Assembly: GCA_964035775.1 (NCBI GenBank)
Contig: OZ038314.1
Span: forward strand, 394,936-458,935
Length of the DNA: 64,000 nucleotides
Direction: 5' to 3'
Source of the DNA: Osedax frankpressi
Lineage: Eukaryota > Annelida > Polychaeta > Sabellida > Siboglinidae
The notes under the pieces: generated by a model
Database searches by the model: none
What the model was told of the DNA's origin: nothing
The model's input: the letters and a program-made list of their open reading frames with translations, nothing else
Position numbers and translations under genes: made by a program
Shown: positions 49,758-62,944 of the stretch, piece by piece
Numbering within the stretch: the stretch's first letter is position 1
How the letters are laid out: each line of letters opens with the position of its first letter

Positions 49758-52202
49758 ACTCGGAAACGTATTATTTAGGCATAAATTACATATTATGTTA
49801 GATTGAATAGTTATATTTTTTTATATTTTATTCATCATAGATATTGAGCCTATATATCAAATAGCTAACCAAGTAATATAGTTAAAATCAATACAGAAAT
49901 ATAAACATATAAATAAATAAAAATTAAAAACAGCTGAAGAATTTGGACAGAATATTTCCAGACCCTTGAATTTCGGCCTTTATGTTATCATATTGATTTG
50001 CATATGTTGTCAGGGATGATAAACTCATCATTTGTGACATCATTATCTGGATACCATGCACATAATGAGCACAGAATGGTATTGTGTAGCCTAGGTATCA
50101 GTATTTCGCAAGTTTACTTTTTCTGCCAATTCTATATTAAAAAGTGAGCCGAAAGGTACTGTAATATCAATACTCATGATGATATTTGACTTTAATTCTT
50201 CCTATGAAATATAACTAGTATCGTAGTAAAATATCGTCTGCATTTCGTATCAGTCTATCCAAGGTAGGATGTAACTGGAACATCTGTGTGTGTGTACTAA
50301 CTTGTTTTAGACATAATACACACTCTAATATTTATTTAATTTGTTGTAGTTTTCATATATTTTGAAACTACGAGGAAATACATTTCTTCCAATTGTTTTA
50401 GTTAGGAAGGAGAGGTTGTATATTTGTAAGTAGTTATAGAGCTGAAATATTCCCGATGCTGTATCATTGATAGTGTATGTTATCATAACGAACTATTTTC
50501 AATATGGATATGATAATACCAGTTGAAATAAAGATTTAGAATTTGTGTGAATATGTGAATTTTGAAGTATAGGATAGAACGAAAATAGAGAGTTGGACGG
50601 TTTTCCACTACACGTTATACTATTTATATAATTAGTGGTAGTTATGATAAAATATGCCATTTCATGAATGATTATTTTAGATGATATCCAATATTAAGTT
50701 AAATTAAAGTTGATATGTTATTAAATTGTATTACTTAATCTTTTTATATGTAACTCATATCAACATAATATTTCATTATATTTTAATTAAATTATAAATA
50801 ATATTTTGATATTATGATTTGAGTAAATTTTTAGTCATTTAACATTTTTATTTATATTAAGATCAATTACATAGACTAATATATAAATATCTTTTAGAAC
50901 ACTAAATAAAATTTAATTAAATCAACAAGATTAATCATTTCGCATAATTTATGATATATTTGTCTATTGTTGCTTTATTTCTATATAATATATATAATCT
51001 TGGGTAAATAACTTTCTAAATATGTGTCATTTTTTCAAAATTTATATTTCATTCTATTTTATTAAATTATAAATGTTTTGTTATATTATAATTTGAATTA
51101 ATATATAGTTATAATTAGTTTTCATTTAATATTTGTATTTATTATTAATCAAGGTAAAACATAGTAAATTACTTATTTTAAAATGAAATAATTAAAGTTA
51201 ATAATCATATTCACAAAGTATTTATTAAATTAGTATGTATTATAATGTATTAATAATGTATGCATTGCTATTATAGCCATTTAAATATAAATTAATATTC
51301 TTAATATATTAGGTACATACTTACGATTTAAATAACTTTAAATGTATTATAATATTATTAATAATATATAACAATTGATAATATTTATACTAAAATAATA
51401 AATATTTGTATATCATATATTATATAAATGATTTATTGTGTTTAAGTAGTATATTATTTACGTACTTCCATATAAAATATATATATTCTTATATTCCTCG
51501 AGACAACTTACAGATTATGTATGTCACATATATCTAATATTTTATATACTCGGTAAACTATATTTTATTAAAGGGTTTAAACCATTATTAACAAAGTCCA
51601 TTATTAATAAATGTATTAATAAGGGACTTTGTAAATTCATAAATGTCTCTAAATAATGATATTATATATGTAATTCTTAAAGTAATGACTTATTTACAAT
51701 ATTATATTATTTAATAATTAAGAATTAAAATGTTGTTATTTATTAACAGGTAAAATTAAAATTAAAAAAATATTTATTTTCGTTTCTTATTTATAATGTA
51801 AGCAGTACATGCATGTAAAATTGATATTATAATATATTGTTGGCGTCAAAATGAATATTTTAAATCTAAATACATTAAATTATTATAAAATGAAATAATT
51901 ATTATCTTTCTAAATATAGCAACTAAATAACCTTTGTATTATCTTATTGATACAGTATATACACGAACGTTAATACTTAAATATATTTGTTTATGAAAAA
52001 ACTATGTAAATAATAATAAATATTATTCAAACTGTAAAATAAAATTAATCTTTAAAGAGATACAATTTTACAGGTTATTAATTTCACATTTTTAACATCG
52101 GACGAGAAATATCAACTCCTAATTGATTACTTGAAAAACATTTACAGATTAATGACTCGGGTTAATTGCAGAATTTAAAGTTAAAATGAATATTTTTCAA
52201 AT

Positions 52203-52205
<3 letters not shown>

Positions 52206-52256
<51 letters not shown>
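52206..52256. repeat. (TA)n microsatellite
   Basis: About 24 TA dinucleotides with one TG. Confidence 0.92.
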
Positions 52257-52258
<2 letters not shown>

Positions 52259-53862
52259 ATATATATTATAATAATAGAGTAATCCCAGATAAAATCTAAA
52301 TAATGACCAATTTGTTAATGCTCAACTCAAGAATTTGATTATTAATAATAAGATTGTAATAGAATGTATCTTTGTAAATTTTAATTATACAAACAATCAT
52401 TATCTATATTGATTGGAATTATTAAACTAAATATTCTATATTTTAATTAATATTATATAAAAAATAGTATTACATTTTATCTTTGAAAATGATTAATTAA
52501 GTTCCTAGTTAAATCTAGACTTTCAAGTCAAAACTAGCGCAAATTTCTAATCAAATTTAACCTACGTTCAATTCAATTGATTATATTATAAATTATTCAT
52601 ATTCGTCTGTATAAATATAGTATTATATAGTATTGAATTAAATTGCTAATTTTCTATTCTCTGGGTAAACTGATCCTGTATCATCACTACAATATTACGA
52701 TTACCGATATCGTAGTGTAATTTTACTTCTATTTATAATCTATGAGTATTTTGTTGTTTGCCGATCTGTATAGTGTAAATAAAAACTCAGAAGTGGATCG
52801 CATAAACATACCTTTGATAATAATGTTATTCTTACATAATATCAACCCGACTGCGTAATATGAGATATGTATGCGACTGCCCTGGTTAATAAGCCTACTT
52901 GATATCATGTTAATCTTTCTAGATTACTACTTGGATACAAATTCTCAGTTACATAACTATTTATAGTTGGGCATTTAAATTGCATTGTTTTACAATATTG
53001 AATTATAATATATATGTATGAACTGCGATCCTATAACATAATAGCTATATTACGAAATACCCTTGATTACATTGCCATCTGTGTAATTCCAGTGTATATA
53101 ATTGATATATATATCTACAGTAATTTTATCACAAAGAATAGTTACTTCTATTTTTGTATGATATTTCAATTTATATAATATTGTTATAATGTAATTGTAT
53201 TATTGTATTATTATTAAAGTTTATGTAATATTCTAAATGTAAATAGATATTAATTCGAGACTGTTATATTTATTCTTCAGTCATAAAAACCAAATTCAAT
53301 TTTTCTAAAGGGAAGTTATTATTTTGTTACTAAATACATTAGAATGAAATCGTTTTCACATATTTTTGTATATTATATTTAGATAATAGTTAATTATATA
53401 ATTTAACAAAAAATATTTGTAATGAAAAGTTAAGTTTTTAATATAAGACAATAGATATTTCAGTTTCTAGTAATTTAGCATCTTATTAAGTAATTCATTC
53501 ATTATTTGTCATAGAGTAAAAGTTTGAATTATAAAATGTACATATCTTTAATAACAAATAATATATTAATTATGATTTAGTAAACACTTAATGATGGCCA
53601 AATTAATCCAATATTTACTCAGTTCATGCTTTACAAATAGTTTATACGTGAATAATTTCAATAGTATTTTAATGTATTTATAACTATATTGTTGTATATA
53701 TTATAATTGTATTATTTTGTAATTTAGTGTGTAAAATATAATAATTGTATAAAATTATTATTAAGAAACACAACATTTGTTATCATAATTTAAATTAAAA
53801 ATAAATACCAATAATAATAATATTTATTAATTAAAGTATCACAATAATGATAGATTCTAAAA

Positions 53863-53958
53863 ATGAGTCATTTTCCGATAACATGGAGAACGTTGATTGC
53901 TGTAATTCTAGTTGTCTGGCTGTTGATTTTAGTCTACATAACTGTGACATTACACCAG
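53863..53958 (+). CDS. FUT8: FUT8 exon 1, signal anchor
   Basis: MSHFPITWRTLIAVILVVWL then LILVYITVTLHQ: short cytosolic tail, Arg, then a long hydrophobic stretch, the type II Golgi anchor expected for FUT8. It is read in a different frame from the longest open frame here. Donor GTTTTA at phase 0. Confidence 0.82.
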
Positions 53959-56900
53959 GTTTTAACTGTCTAAACGCTAATACTACGATATCATGTGCAT
54001 CTATAACCGCTGCAAATACTATAGAAGTACTTTGAACGCATAAAAACCAGTTATAAATACTCACCAGGGATATTTGTCCAGCGAACACTCAGCTTCAGAA
54101 ATTCACAATTGGAATGTCGATAAAAATCAATTCAAGTCGGAAATCAACAGCAAAGACCTTCAGATTAAATTACTCGAAGAGAAGTTAACAAATCTTGGGT
54201 TAAAAATGTATTATACCTTATTACAAACATCGCTCTTTTATAAATATAAATAATGGTAAACACTTTATCATTAACTACATTTAGTTCATTTGATTTTAAC
54301 CAAAATAACGCTATATTTTACACTCAATAATTCTAAATAATTCATACAGATTTAACATTGGTTTTGAATTAAATTAACTTTATCCCAAACAAAAGCCTAA
54401 ATCAAATATTACCTTTCTTTACCTTATCCTTATCACAACCGTATTTTACTTATACTCTAATCTAACACTAATCTTAATATAACCTATTCATCCCTATACA
54501 CTAAATCCTACCTTAAATAATAGCAATATCAACTAAACTAGATTATTCTAAAACAAACCTTAATCCACTTCGTAATCCTACAACTACGATAACAGCCGTG
54601 ATGTTGCGAGATATAAGAATCAAGTTACATCATCGACGGCCAGCAAAGCAACCGGTCGGAGTGTCCTCAGCGGTCAAACACGCTACGGAGGCCTTGAAAT
54701 GTTCAGGGTCGAGTACAATGTAAGAGAACTCTGGTACTACTTCAGTAACAACCTCAAGGTAATTGAAGATGGGTAATCGTTACTTAAATGCAGATTAATA
54801 CCACATACATTACCATTCTTTTATTATGTTTATTAAAATTCAATAAATCAATTCATAATTGATCAAGAATGCAATTGATGTACAATATTAATGATAATTT
54901 ATTTATTGTCACCGTTGAGTAGTAAATATTATATTAATAAGTAAAGAAATAGGATTGCCAAAAGAAAGATGTCTCAACACAACTCTTCATAACTATATAT
55001 CAACATTTAGTTGCTGGTTCACTCCAGATGGCGTTCCGTTGAATTTACAGAAATATTACTTATTAATATAATGCAACTTATTTAATAAGCAGACTATATG
55101 GCCTATAATTAATTTAATAAATTCTGCATCTCACATATAAAGCTTGGCTTCATATATTATATAGAGTACTGTATTATATATATTGTAATTCATTATATAT
55201 ATATATAGCGTAATATAGAATTTTTCTTTATTTACCTTATAAAATAAAAAAACCGATATTATGTCTATTACATTTTCATAATATTATAATAACTTTACGT
55301 AGGGTAAGAACCTTGAAGAATTCAAAGACAGACATCAGTTAGTGTTTACACTCTTTAGCTTATCTATACTCTCTTTAGCTTATCTACACTCTCTTTAGCT
55401 TATCTATACTGTATTTAGCTTATCTACACACTCTTTAGCTTATCTACACTCTCTTTAGCTTATATACACTCTCTTTAGCTTATCTACACTCTCTTTAGCT
55501 TATATACACTGTATTTAGCATTCCTACACTGTATTTAGCTTATCTACACTATCTAGCTTATCTACACTCTCTTTAGCTTATCTATACTGTATTTAGCTTA
55601 TCTACACACTCTTTAGCTTATCTACACTCTCTTTAGCTTATCTATATTCTCTTTAGCTTATCTAGACTATTTTTAGCATTCCTACACTCTTTAGTTTCAT
55701 TCAATACTATATATAGGAACTACTAAATATTAGGAACAATGCCAATATTTAACAATGTATTACATAATACATTATTGCATAAGAGACGCCATATCTTCAA
55801 CATCTCTCCAGGCTTGTTCAATTTTTTTTGTACCATTTATTATTTATTTTCAACTACTGTCTGCAATAACAACTAACTCCTATCCACAACCCCGCCCATA
55901 ACCCCGTTCACAACCCCCATTCGAATGATAAACTATACTCCTTATAGAGTGGTGTGGCCTGTATCCATGGTATTTGTGTGAATAAACAATATAGTCTGTA
56001 AACAAATTGACTTTAAACCCAACACCCAACAACTCCACTGTTAATAATGTTCTGCTGGGAGGTCATTTAGTACTTATAGGATCTATATTTAGAATTGTAA
56101 AAAGAATATTTATATAATTCCTAACTTCAATTCTGATATTTGTGATATGTAGTTGTATATCTGTTATATACAATAATTGTTCATTTCACCCCTTAACATA
56201 TGAACTCAAAAACAACCTCAAAAACAACCTCAAAAACAAACTCAAAAACAACCTCAAAAACAAACTCAAAAACAACCTCAAAAACAAACTCAAAAACAAA
56301 CAGAAAAACAATATAAGTTACTCTCTACTCTTATAACTATACCAACGCATAAATGAGCACCAATATATTTCTTTATAACATTACTCGTCTGTATACTCCC
56401 CTGAGCAGTTATCCGCACCTCACACTTCAATTTCACCACCTCATTTATACCAAACCTGCACTGTGCACTACCCTGTTCACTCTCCTCCTATCTCCCCTAG
56501 TATGTTAGCCAGTGATCTGAATGTATTAAAATCTTCAATTGGTCCATCTGGATGGCGACAAAAGCAATTCAATCGACTTTCAAATAAAATTCAAACAAGT
56601 TTCTACAAATTACAGGTTTTTTTAGTAAAAATGTATTATAAATATGTACGTAGTATAATTAGTATATTATTTATATATATTTATATTATATATTTATATT
56701 ATATATTTATATGTATATTATTTATATATAATTAGTATTCAATTAATAGAAATAATTAGTATAAATACATTTAGTAGCTTAAGTATTTTAATCTTTACTT
56801 ATTTAAAATAATTGCATGCAAATTCAAATTTTACTCATTAGTATTTTAATCTTTATTAAATTTATAGTCGTATATCTTAGTTCTAATTTTTTACAAACCC

Positions 56901-59900
56901 ATTATACACACTACAGAACTCCATAATATGCCCTACCTTATAGAATGTCATGCCCTACTCTACATAACTCCATAACATGCCCTACAATATAGAACTCCAT
57001 AATATACCCTACCCAATAGAACCCCATACAATACCCAATAGAACCCCATGCCCTACCTAATAGAACCCCATGCCCTACCCTATAGAATCCCATGCCCTAC
57101 CATATATAAATCCATGCCCTACCCTATATAAACCCATGCCCTACCCTATATAACCCCATGCCCTCCCCTATATAACCCCATGCCCTACCCTATAGAACCC
57201 CATGCCCTACCCTATATAAACCCATGTTCTACCCTATAGAACCCCATGCTCTACCCTATATAAACCCATGCCCAACCCTATATAACCCCATTGCCTCCCC
57301 TATATAACCCCATGCCCAACCCTATATAACCCCATGCCCTACCCTATATAACCCATGCTCTACCCTATAGAACCCCATACCTTCCCCTATATAAACCCAT
57401 GCCCTACCCTATATAACCCCATGCCCTCCACTATATAACCTCATGCCCTACCCTATAGAACCCCATGCCCTACCCTATATAACCCCATGCTCTACCCTAT
57501 ATAACCCCATGCTCTACCCTATATAACCCTATGCCCTACCCTATAGAACCCCATGCCCTACCCTATAGAACCCCATGCTCTACCCTATAGAACCCCATGC
57601 TCTACCCTATAGAACCCCATGATCTACCCTATATAAACCCATGCTCTACCCTATATAACCCCATGCTCTACCCTATATAATCCTATGCCCAACACTATAT
57701 AAACCCATGCTCTACCCTATATAACCCCATGCCCTACCCTATATAAACCCATGCCCTACCCTATATAACCCCATGTCCTACCCTATAGAACCCCATGCCC
57801 AACACTATATAAACCCATGTTCTACCCTATAGAACCCCATGCTCTACCCTATATAAACCCATGCCCAACCCTATATAACCCCATTGCCTCCCCTATATAA
57901 CCACATGCCCAACCCTATATAACCCCATGCCCTACCCTATATAACCCATGCTCTACCCTATAGAACCCCATACCCTCCCCTATATAAACCCATGCCCTAC
58001 CCTATATAACCCCATGCCCTCCCCTATATAACCTCATGCCCTACCCTATATAACCCCATGCCCTCCCCTATATAACCCCATGCCCTACCCTATAGAACCC
58101 CATGCCCTACCCTATATAAACCCATGTTCTACCCTATAGAACCCCATGCTCTACCCTATATAAACCCATGCCCAACCCTATATAACCCCATTGCCTCCCC
58201 TATATAACCCCATGCCCAACCCTATATAACCCCATGCCCTACCCTATATAACCCATGCTCTACCCTATAGAACCCCATACCTTCCCCTATATAAACCCAT
58301 GCCCTACCCTATATAACCCCATGCCCTCCACTATATAACCTCATGCCCTACCCTATAGAACCCCATGCCCTACCCTATATAACCCCATGCTCTACCCTAT
58401 ATAACCCCATGCTCTACCCTATATAACCCTATGCCCTACCCTATAGAACCCCATGCCCTACCCTATAGAACCCCATGCTCTACCCTATAGAACCCCATGC
58501 TCTACCCTATAGAACCCCATGATCTACCCTATATAAACCCATGCTCTACCCTATATAACCCCATGCTCTACCCTATATAATCCTATGCCCAACACTATAT
58601 AAACCCATGCTCTACCCTATATAACCCCATGCCCTACCCTATATAAACCCATGCCCTACCCTATATAACCCCATGTCCTACCCTATAGAACCCCATGCCC
58701 AACACTATATAAACCCATGTTCTACCCTATAGAACCCCATGCTCTACCCTATATAAACCCATGCCCAACCCTATATAACCCCATTGCCTCCCCTATATAA
58801 CCACATGCCCAACCCTATATAACCCCATGCCCTACCCTATATAACCCATGCTCTACCCTATAGAACCCCATACCCTCCCCTATATAAACCCATGCCCTAC
58901 CCTATATAACCCCATGCCCTCCCCTATATAACCTCATGCCCTACCCTATAGAACCCCATGCCCTACCCTATATAACCCCATGCTCTACCCTATATAACCC
59001 CATGCTCTACCCTATATAACCCTATGCCCTACCCTATAGAACCCCATGCCCTACCCTATATAAACCCATGCCCTACCCTATATAAACCCATGCTCTACCC
59101 TATAGAACCCCATGCTCAACGCTATATAACCCCATGCTCTACCCTATATAACCCCATGCTCTACCCTATATAACCCCATGCCCTCCCCAGTAGAACCCCA
59201 TGCCATACCCTATAGAACCCCATGCTCTACCCTATATAACCCTATGCCCTACCCTATAGAACCCATACCCTACCCTATAGAACCCCATGCTCTACCCTAA
59301 AGAACCCCATGCTCTACCCTATAGAACCCCATGCTCTACCCTATAGAACCCCATGCCCTCCCGAATAGAACCCCATGCCCTACCCTATAGAACCCCATGC
59401 TCTACCCTATATAACCATATGCCCTACCCTATAGAACCCATACCCTACCCTATAGAACCCCATGCCCTACCCTATAGAACCCCATGCCCTACCCTATAGA
59501 ACCCCATGCCATACCCTATAGAACCCCATGCCCTACCCTATAGAACCCCATACTCTACCCTATATAACCCCATGCCCTACCCTATATAACCCCATGCCCT
59601 CCCCTATATAACCCCATGCTCTACCCTATATAACCCCATGCCCTACCCTATAGAAGCCCATGCTCTACCCTATATAACCCCATGCTCTACCCTATAGAAC
59701 CCCATGCTCTACCCTATATAACCCCATGCTCTACCCTATATAACCCCATGCTCTACCCTATATAACCCCATGCCCTCCCCTATATAACCCCATGTTCTAC
59801 CCTATAGAACCCCATGCTCTACCCTATAGAACCCCATGCTCTACCCTATAGAACCCCATGCCCTCCCCTATATAACCCCATGCCCTCCCGAATAGAACCC

Positions 59901-62765
59901 CATGCCCTACCCTATAGAACCCCATGCTCTACCCTATATAACCCTATGCCCTACCCTATAGAACCCATACCCTACCCTATAGAACCCCATGCCCTACCCT
60001 ATAGAACCCCATGCCATACCCTATAGAACCCCATGCCATACCCTATAGAACCCCATGCCCTACCCTATAGAACCCCATACTCTACCCTATATAACCCCAT
60101 GCCCTACCCTATATAACCCCATGCCCTCCCCTATATAACCCCATGCTCTACCCTATATAACCCCATGCCCTACCCTATAGAACCCCATGCTCTACCCTAT
60201 ATAACCCCATGCTCTACCCTATAGAACCCCAAGCTCTACCCTATATAACCCCATGCTCTACCCTATATAACCCCATGCCCTCCCCTATATAACCCCATGC
60301 TCTACCCTATATAACCCCATGCCCAACCCTATAGAACCCCATGCTCTACCCTATAGAACCCCATGCCCTACCCTATAGAACCCCATGCTCTACCCTATAT
60401 AACACCATGCTCTACCCTATATAACCCCATGCCCTCCCCTATATAACACCATGCTCTACCCTATATAACCCCATGCCCTACCCTATATAACCCCATGCCC
60501 TCCCCTATATAACCCCATGCTCTACCCTATATAACCCCATGCCCAACCCTATAGAACCCCATGCTCTACCCTATAGAACCCCATGCTCTACCCTATAGAA
60601 CCCCATGCTCTACCCTATAGAACCCCATGCTCTACCCTATATAGACCCATGCTCTACCCTATATAACCCCATGCTCTACCCTATATAATCCTATGCCCAA
60701 CACTATATAAACCCATGCTCTACCCTATATAACCCCATGCCCTACCCTATATAAACCCATGCCCTACCCTATATAACCCCATGTCCTACCCTATATAATC
60801 CTATGCCCAACACTATATAAACCCATGCTCTACCCTATATAACCCCATGCCCTACCCTATATAACCCCATGCTCTACCCTATAGAACCCCATGATCTACC
60901 CTATATAACCCCATGCCCTACCCTATAGAACCCCATGCTCTACCCTATATAAATCCATGCCCTACCCTATATAACCCCATGCCCTCCCCTATATAAACCC
61001 ATGCTCTACCCTATAGAACCCCATGCCCTACCCTATATAAACCCATGTCCTACCCTATATATCCCCATGCTCTACCCTATATAAACCCATGATCTACCCT
61101 ATATAACCCCATGCTCTACCCTATAGAACCCCCCTATCTGTAACAATGCTCGGTTGCTTATCTGTAACTTGAACAAACTTTGTGGTTTTGGCTGCCAAAT
61201 GCATCATTTGATCTATTGTTTTATCATCGCTTATGGTAGTGGTCGTACAATGATTCTTGATGGAAAGGTCAGTTGCCATGGTTACGAAGTTAGATCTTTT
61301 TAGTTATATTTCCATAACTAACTCATTTTCTTTCTCAATATATCAGCTGATAAAGTAAACCATAAATTGTCACCATATAACAAATTATTTAATAATTTCC
61401 ATATTTATTTTTATTTATACATATTTATACTTATTTATACTTATTTATACTTATTTATACTTATTTATACTTATTTATAATTATTTATAATTATTTATAC
61501 ATATTTAAACTTATTTATTATTATTTAAACTTATTTATTGGCTACAATATGCTTTAGAACATATATCTGTGGATTAATGCAATAAATAGAGATATAATTA
61601 CTTTTACTATGTCAGGTTTGGCAATATAGCCATAAGGGATGGACTGGAACTTATAAACCAGTCAGCGAAACTTGTACTAAGTCCAATGGACCAGATTTGG
61701 AGTGGTCTGGTTATTGATGTGGCGTGTGTGTTTGTATGGGTGTGTGTGTGTTTGTATGTGTGTGTATGTATGTGTGTATTAATAATTAATAAAATTAATA
61801 ATTTTATAACATTATATATTATAGATTATTATAGATTATTATACATTTTTATACATTATTATACATTATTATACATTATTATACATTTTTATACATTTTT
61901 ATACATTTTTATACATTATTATACATTATTATACATTATTATAGATTATTATACATTATTATAGACTATCCTAGATAATTATATACAATATTATTTGTTA
62001 TTAAAAACCTGTTATTTATTTATTATATCCATTTACTCTATACCAACATCTCATCTCATGAACACTGCAAACCTATTTCAGAAATTAACCAAGATTTCAG
62101 AATTCTAAATCTGCCTCTAGTTGATTTCATTCACTACAAGCCCGACTACATGCCTCTTGCTGTCCCTAAGTCTTATTACAAGGTATTCTGGCAAGTATTG
62201 CATCATATCGCCTTCATTGCATCATCTTCTTCGTTGCATCATCTACTTTGTCATACCATCTTCTTCATTACATTAACAGCTGCATTGCATCATCGTACAT
62301 GTTACATCAGTCTATGTGTTACATTATCTTACATCTGTATTAGAGTGATTAGCTGATGCAGATGTTGTATAGACTGCAATGAATTTACATCAAATTACAA
62401 CTCTAACTGAGACAATGTCTCCATTATGTTTTCTATGACCACTACACACCTCCGACAACCAGATAACAATTATATATCTAGTCCTCTGGAGGGTCATTGT
62501 TTAATTAGAGCCGAGTCAGACTACTATTTTAATAACCATATTTTCAATTAAACCTATTTTCAAGATTGGAAAACGTTAATTTGTTACCAGTATAAGATAA
62601 TAGATGACCATTGACCTCTCTCAAGGAACTGAAGGATATACATGGTGACCCCTTTGTCTGGTTTGTTGGACAGATACTGAAATTCCTTTTAAAGCCAAAT
62701 GAGGAGACTTCAAAAATGCTGACCGGTCTCGATAAGATGTTGGAAGGCAAACATCCGATTGTAGG
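53863..62765 (+). CDS. FUT8: Alpha-(1,6)-fucosyltransferase (FUT8), N-terminal part, 9 exons, 3' partial
   Basis: Nine exons join in phase into about 338 residues: a type II signal anchor, a coiled-coil stem, NVRELWYYFSNNL (human FUT8 [12 protein letters not shown]), the Cys-rich LNKLCGFGCQMHHLIYCF (human [18 protein letters not shown]), YKPVSETC (human FRPVSETC), YMPLAVP and IHGDPFVWFVGQILKFLLKP (human [20 protein letters not shown]). FUT8 is a Golgi GT23 enzyme that moves fucose from GDP-fucose to the innermost GlcNAc of N-glycans. The segment with the VHVRRTDK donor-binding motif and the C-terminal SH3 domain would lie beyond the right edge. Intron 5 is a 4.2-kb minisatellite. About 14 residues between LQRH and IMTDL in human FUT8 have no counterpart that I found; a small exon may be missing. 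Confidence 0.95.
54068..54198 (+). CDS. FUT8: FUT8 exon 2, stem
   Basis: GYLSSEHSASEIHNWNVDKN then SKDLQIKLLEEKLTNL: heptad-like end consistent with the FUT8 coiled-coil stem. Acceptor CACCAG; donor GTTAAA; the join to exon 3 makes Gly. Confidence 0.82.
54596..54758 (+). CDS. FUT8: FUT8 exon 3, stem and NVRELWYYF
   Basis: RDVARYKNQVTSSTASKATG, then MFRVEYNVRELWYYFSNNLK. The second part matches [20 protein letters not shown] of FUT8. Acceptor AACAG; donor GTAATT. Confidence 0.9.
55303..55337 (+). CDS. FUT8: FUT8 exon 4 (GKNLEEFKDRH)
   Basis: 11 codons plus two bases, comparable to KNLEGNELQRH. Acceptor ACGTAG; donor GTTAGT directly before an 18-bp array. Phase agrees with exon 5, but residues like ADEFLLDLGHHERS are then absent. 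Confidence 0.75.
55340..55690 (+). repeat. 18-bp minisatellite CTTTAGCTTATCTACACT
   Basis: About 19 copies starting at the exon 4 donor of FUT8. Some units have TATATACACT or ATTCCTACACT. Confidence 0.94.
56206..56312 (+). repeat. 12-bp minisatellite CTCAAAAACAA(A/C)
   Basis: About 9 copies in FUT8 intron 4; encodes an artefactual Leu-Lys-Asn frame. Confidence 0.9.
56501..56615 (+). CDS. FUT8: FUT8 exon 5 (MLASDLNVLK)
   Basis: MLASDLNVLKSSIGPSGWRQ then KQFNRLSNKIQTSFYKLQ, matching FUT8 [20 protein letters not shown] and LTELVQRRITYLQ. Strong pyrimidine acceptor ending CCCCTAG; donor GTTTTT. Confidence 0.92.
56915..61126 (+). repeat. 22-bp minisatellite ACCCTATAGAACCCCATGCT carrying the FUT8 acceptor site
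   Basis: About 190 units (ACCCTATAGAACCCCATGCT plus CT, with a frequent TATATAACCCC variant), 4.2 kb, filling FUT8 intron 5. The last unit supplies the real 3' splice site CCCTATAG and the exon's first bases AACCCC. It contains an essentially exact 900-bp tandem duplication (about 57135-58050 against 58035-58950). Confidence 0.95.
61127..61267 (+). CDS. FUT8: FUT8 exon 6, Cys-rich GT23 motif
   Basis: NPPICNNARLLICNLNKLCG then FGCQMHHLIYCFIIAYGSGR and TMILDGK, matching [20 protein letters not shown] and [20 protein letters not shown]. The acceptor CCCTATAG with the first bases AACCCC is the last copy of the minisatellite unit to its left. Donor GTCAGT. Confidence 0.97.
61395..61545 (+). repeat. 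10-bp array TATTTATACT
   Basis: About 14 units (TATTTATACT, TATTTATAAT) in FUT8 intron 6. Confidence 0.9.
61616..61709 (+). CDS. FUT8: FUT8 exon 7 (YKPVSETCTK)
   Basis: VWQYSHKGWTGTYKPVSETC then TKSNGPDLEWS, matching [20 protein letters not shown]. Acceptor GTCAG; donor GTTATT. Confidence 0.95.
61815..61975 (+). repeat. 10-bp array TTATACATTA
   Basis: About 16 units with TTTTATACA and TTATAGA variants in FUT8 intron 7, next to a short GTGTGT run at 61720-61780. Confidence 0.9.
62082..62182 (+). CDS. FUT8: FUT8 exon 8 (YMPLAVPKSY)
   Basis: INQDFRILNLPLVDFIHYKP then DYMPLAVPKSYYK, matching [20 protein letters not shown] and LAVPEDL. Acceptor TTTCAG; donor GTATTC. Confidence 0.95.
62626..62765 (+). 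CDS. FUT8: FUT8 exon 9 (HGDPFVWFVG)
   Basis: ELKDIHGDPFVWFVGQILKF then LLKPNEETSKM and GKHPIV, matching [20 protein letters not shown] and FKHPVIG. Acceptor CTCAAG; donor GTAAGA after GG. The next exon should start the VHVRRTDK segment; it is not in the window. Confidence 0.95.
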
Positions 62766-62944
62766 GTAAGAGCTTTATGAAGGAATACATTGAAAAGAGA
62801 ATTATATTTGTGATTCAGAAACTACCATTCAAACCCCCCATTGTGTGGGGCCCACATATTCAATATGTGTTTACCTTTTAAGCACTGTCATTCTTACCTG
62901 GTACACCAATTAGCACCAACTAGCTCTATCTCTATACTGGTCCA

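Larger units (their letters stand above)
49085..53860. other. AT-rich intergenic region
   Basis: No coding region with family similarity. Somewhat more complex DNA at 49950-50640 and 52650-53110 but no interpretable structure. Includes (TA)n at 52206-52256. The right end must contain the FUT8 promoter, but no TATA or initiator stands out. Confidence 0.55.

Noticed and set aside
53831-54088. Minus-strand 85-codon ORF and plus-strand MIDSKNESFS ORF over the FUT8 start
   Set aside because: The third frame encodes a signal anchor that joins FUT8 in phase; these two are shadows.
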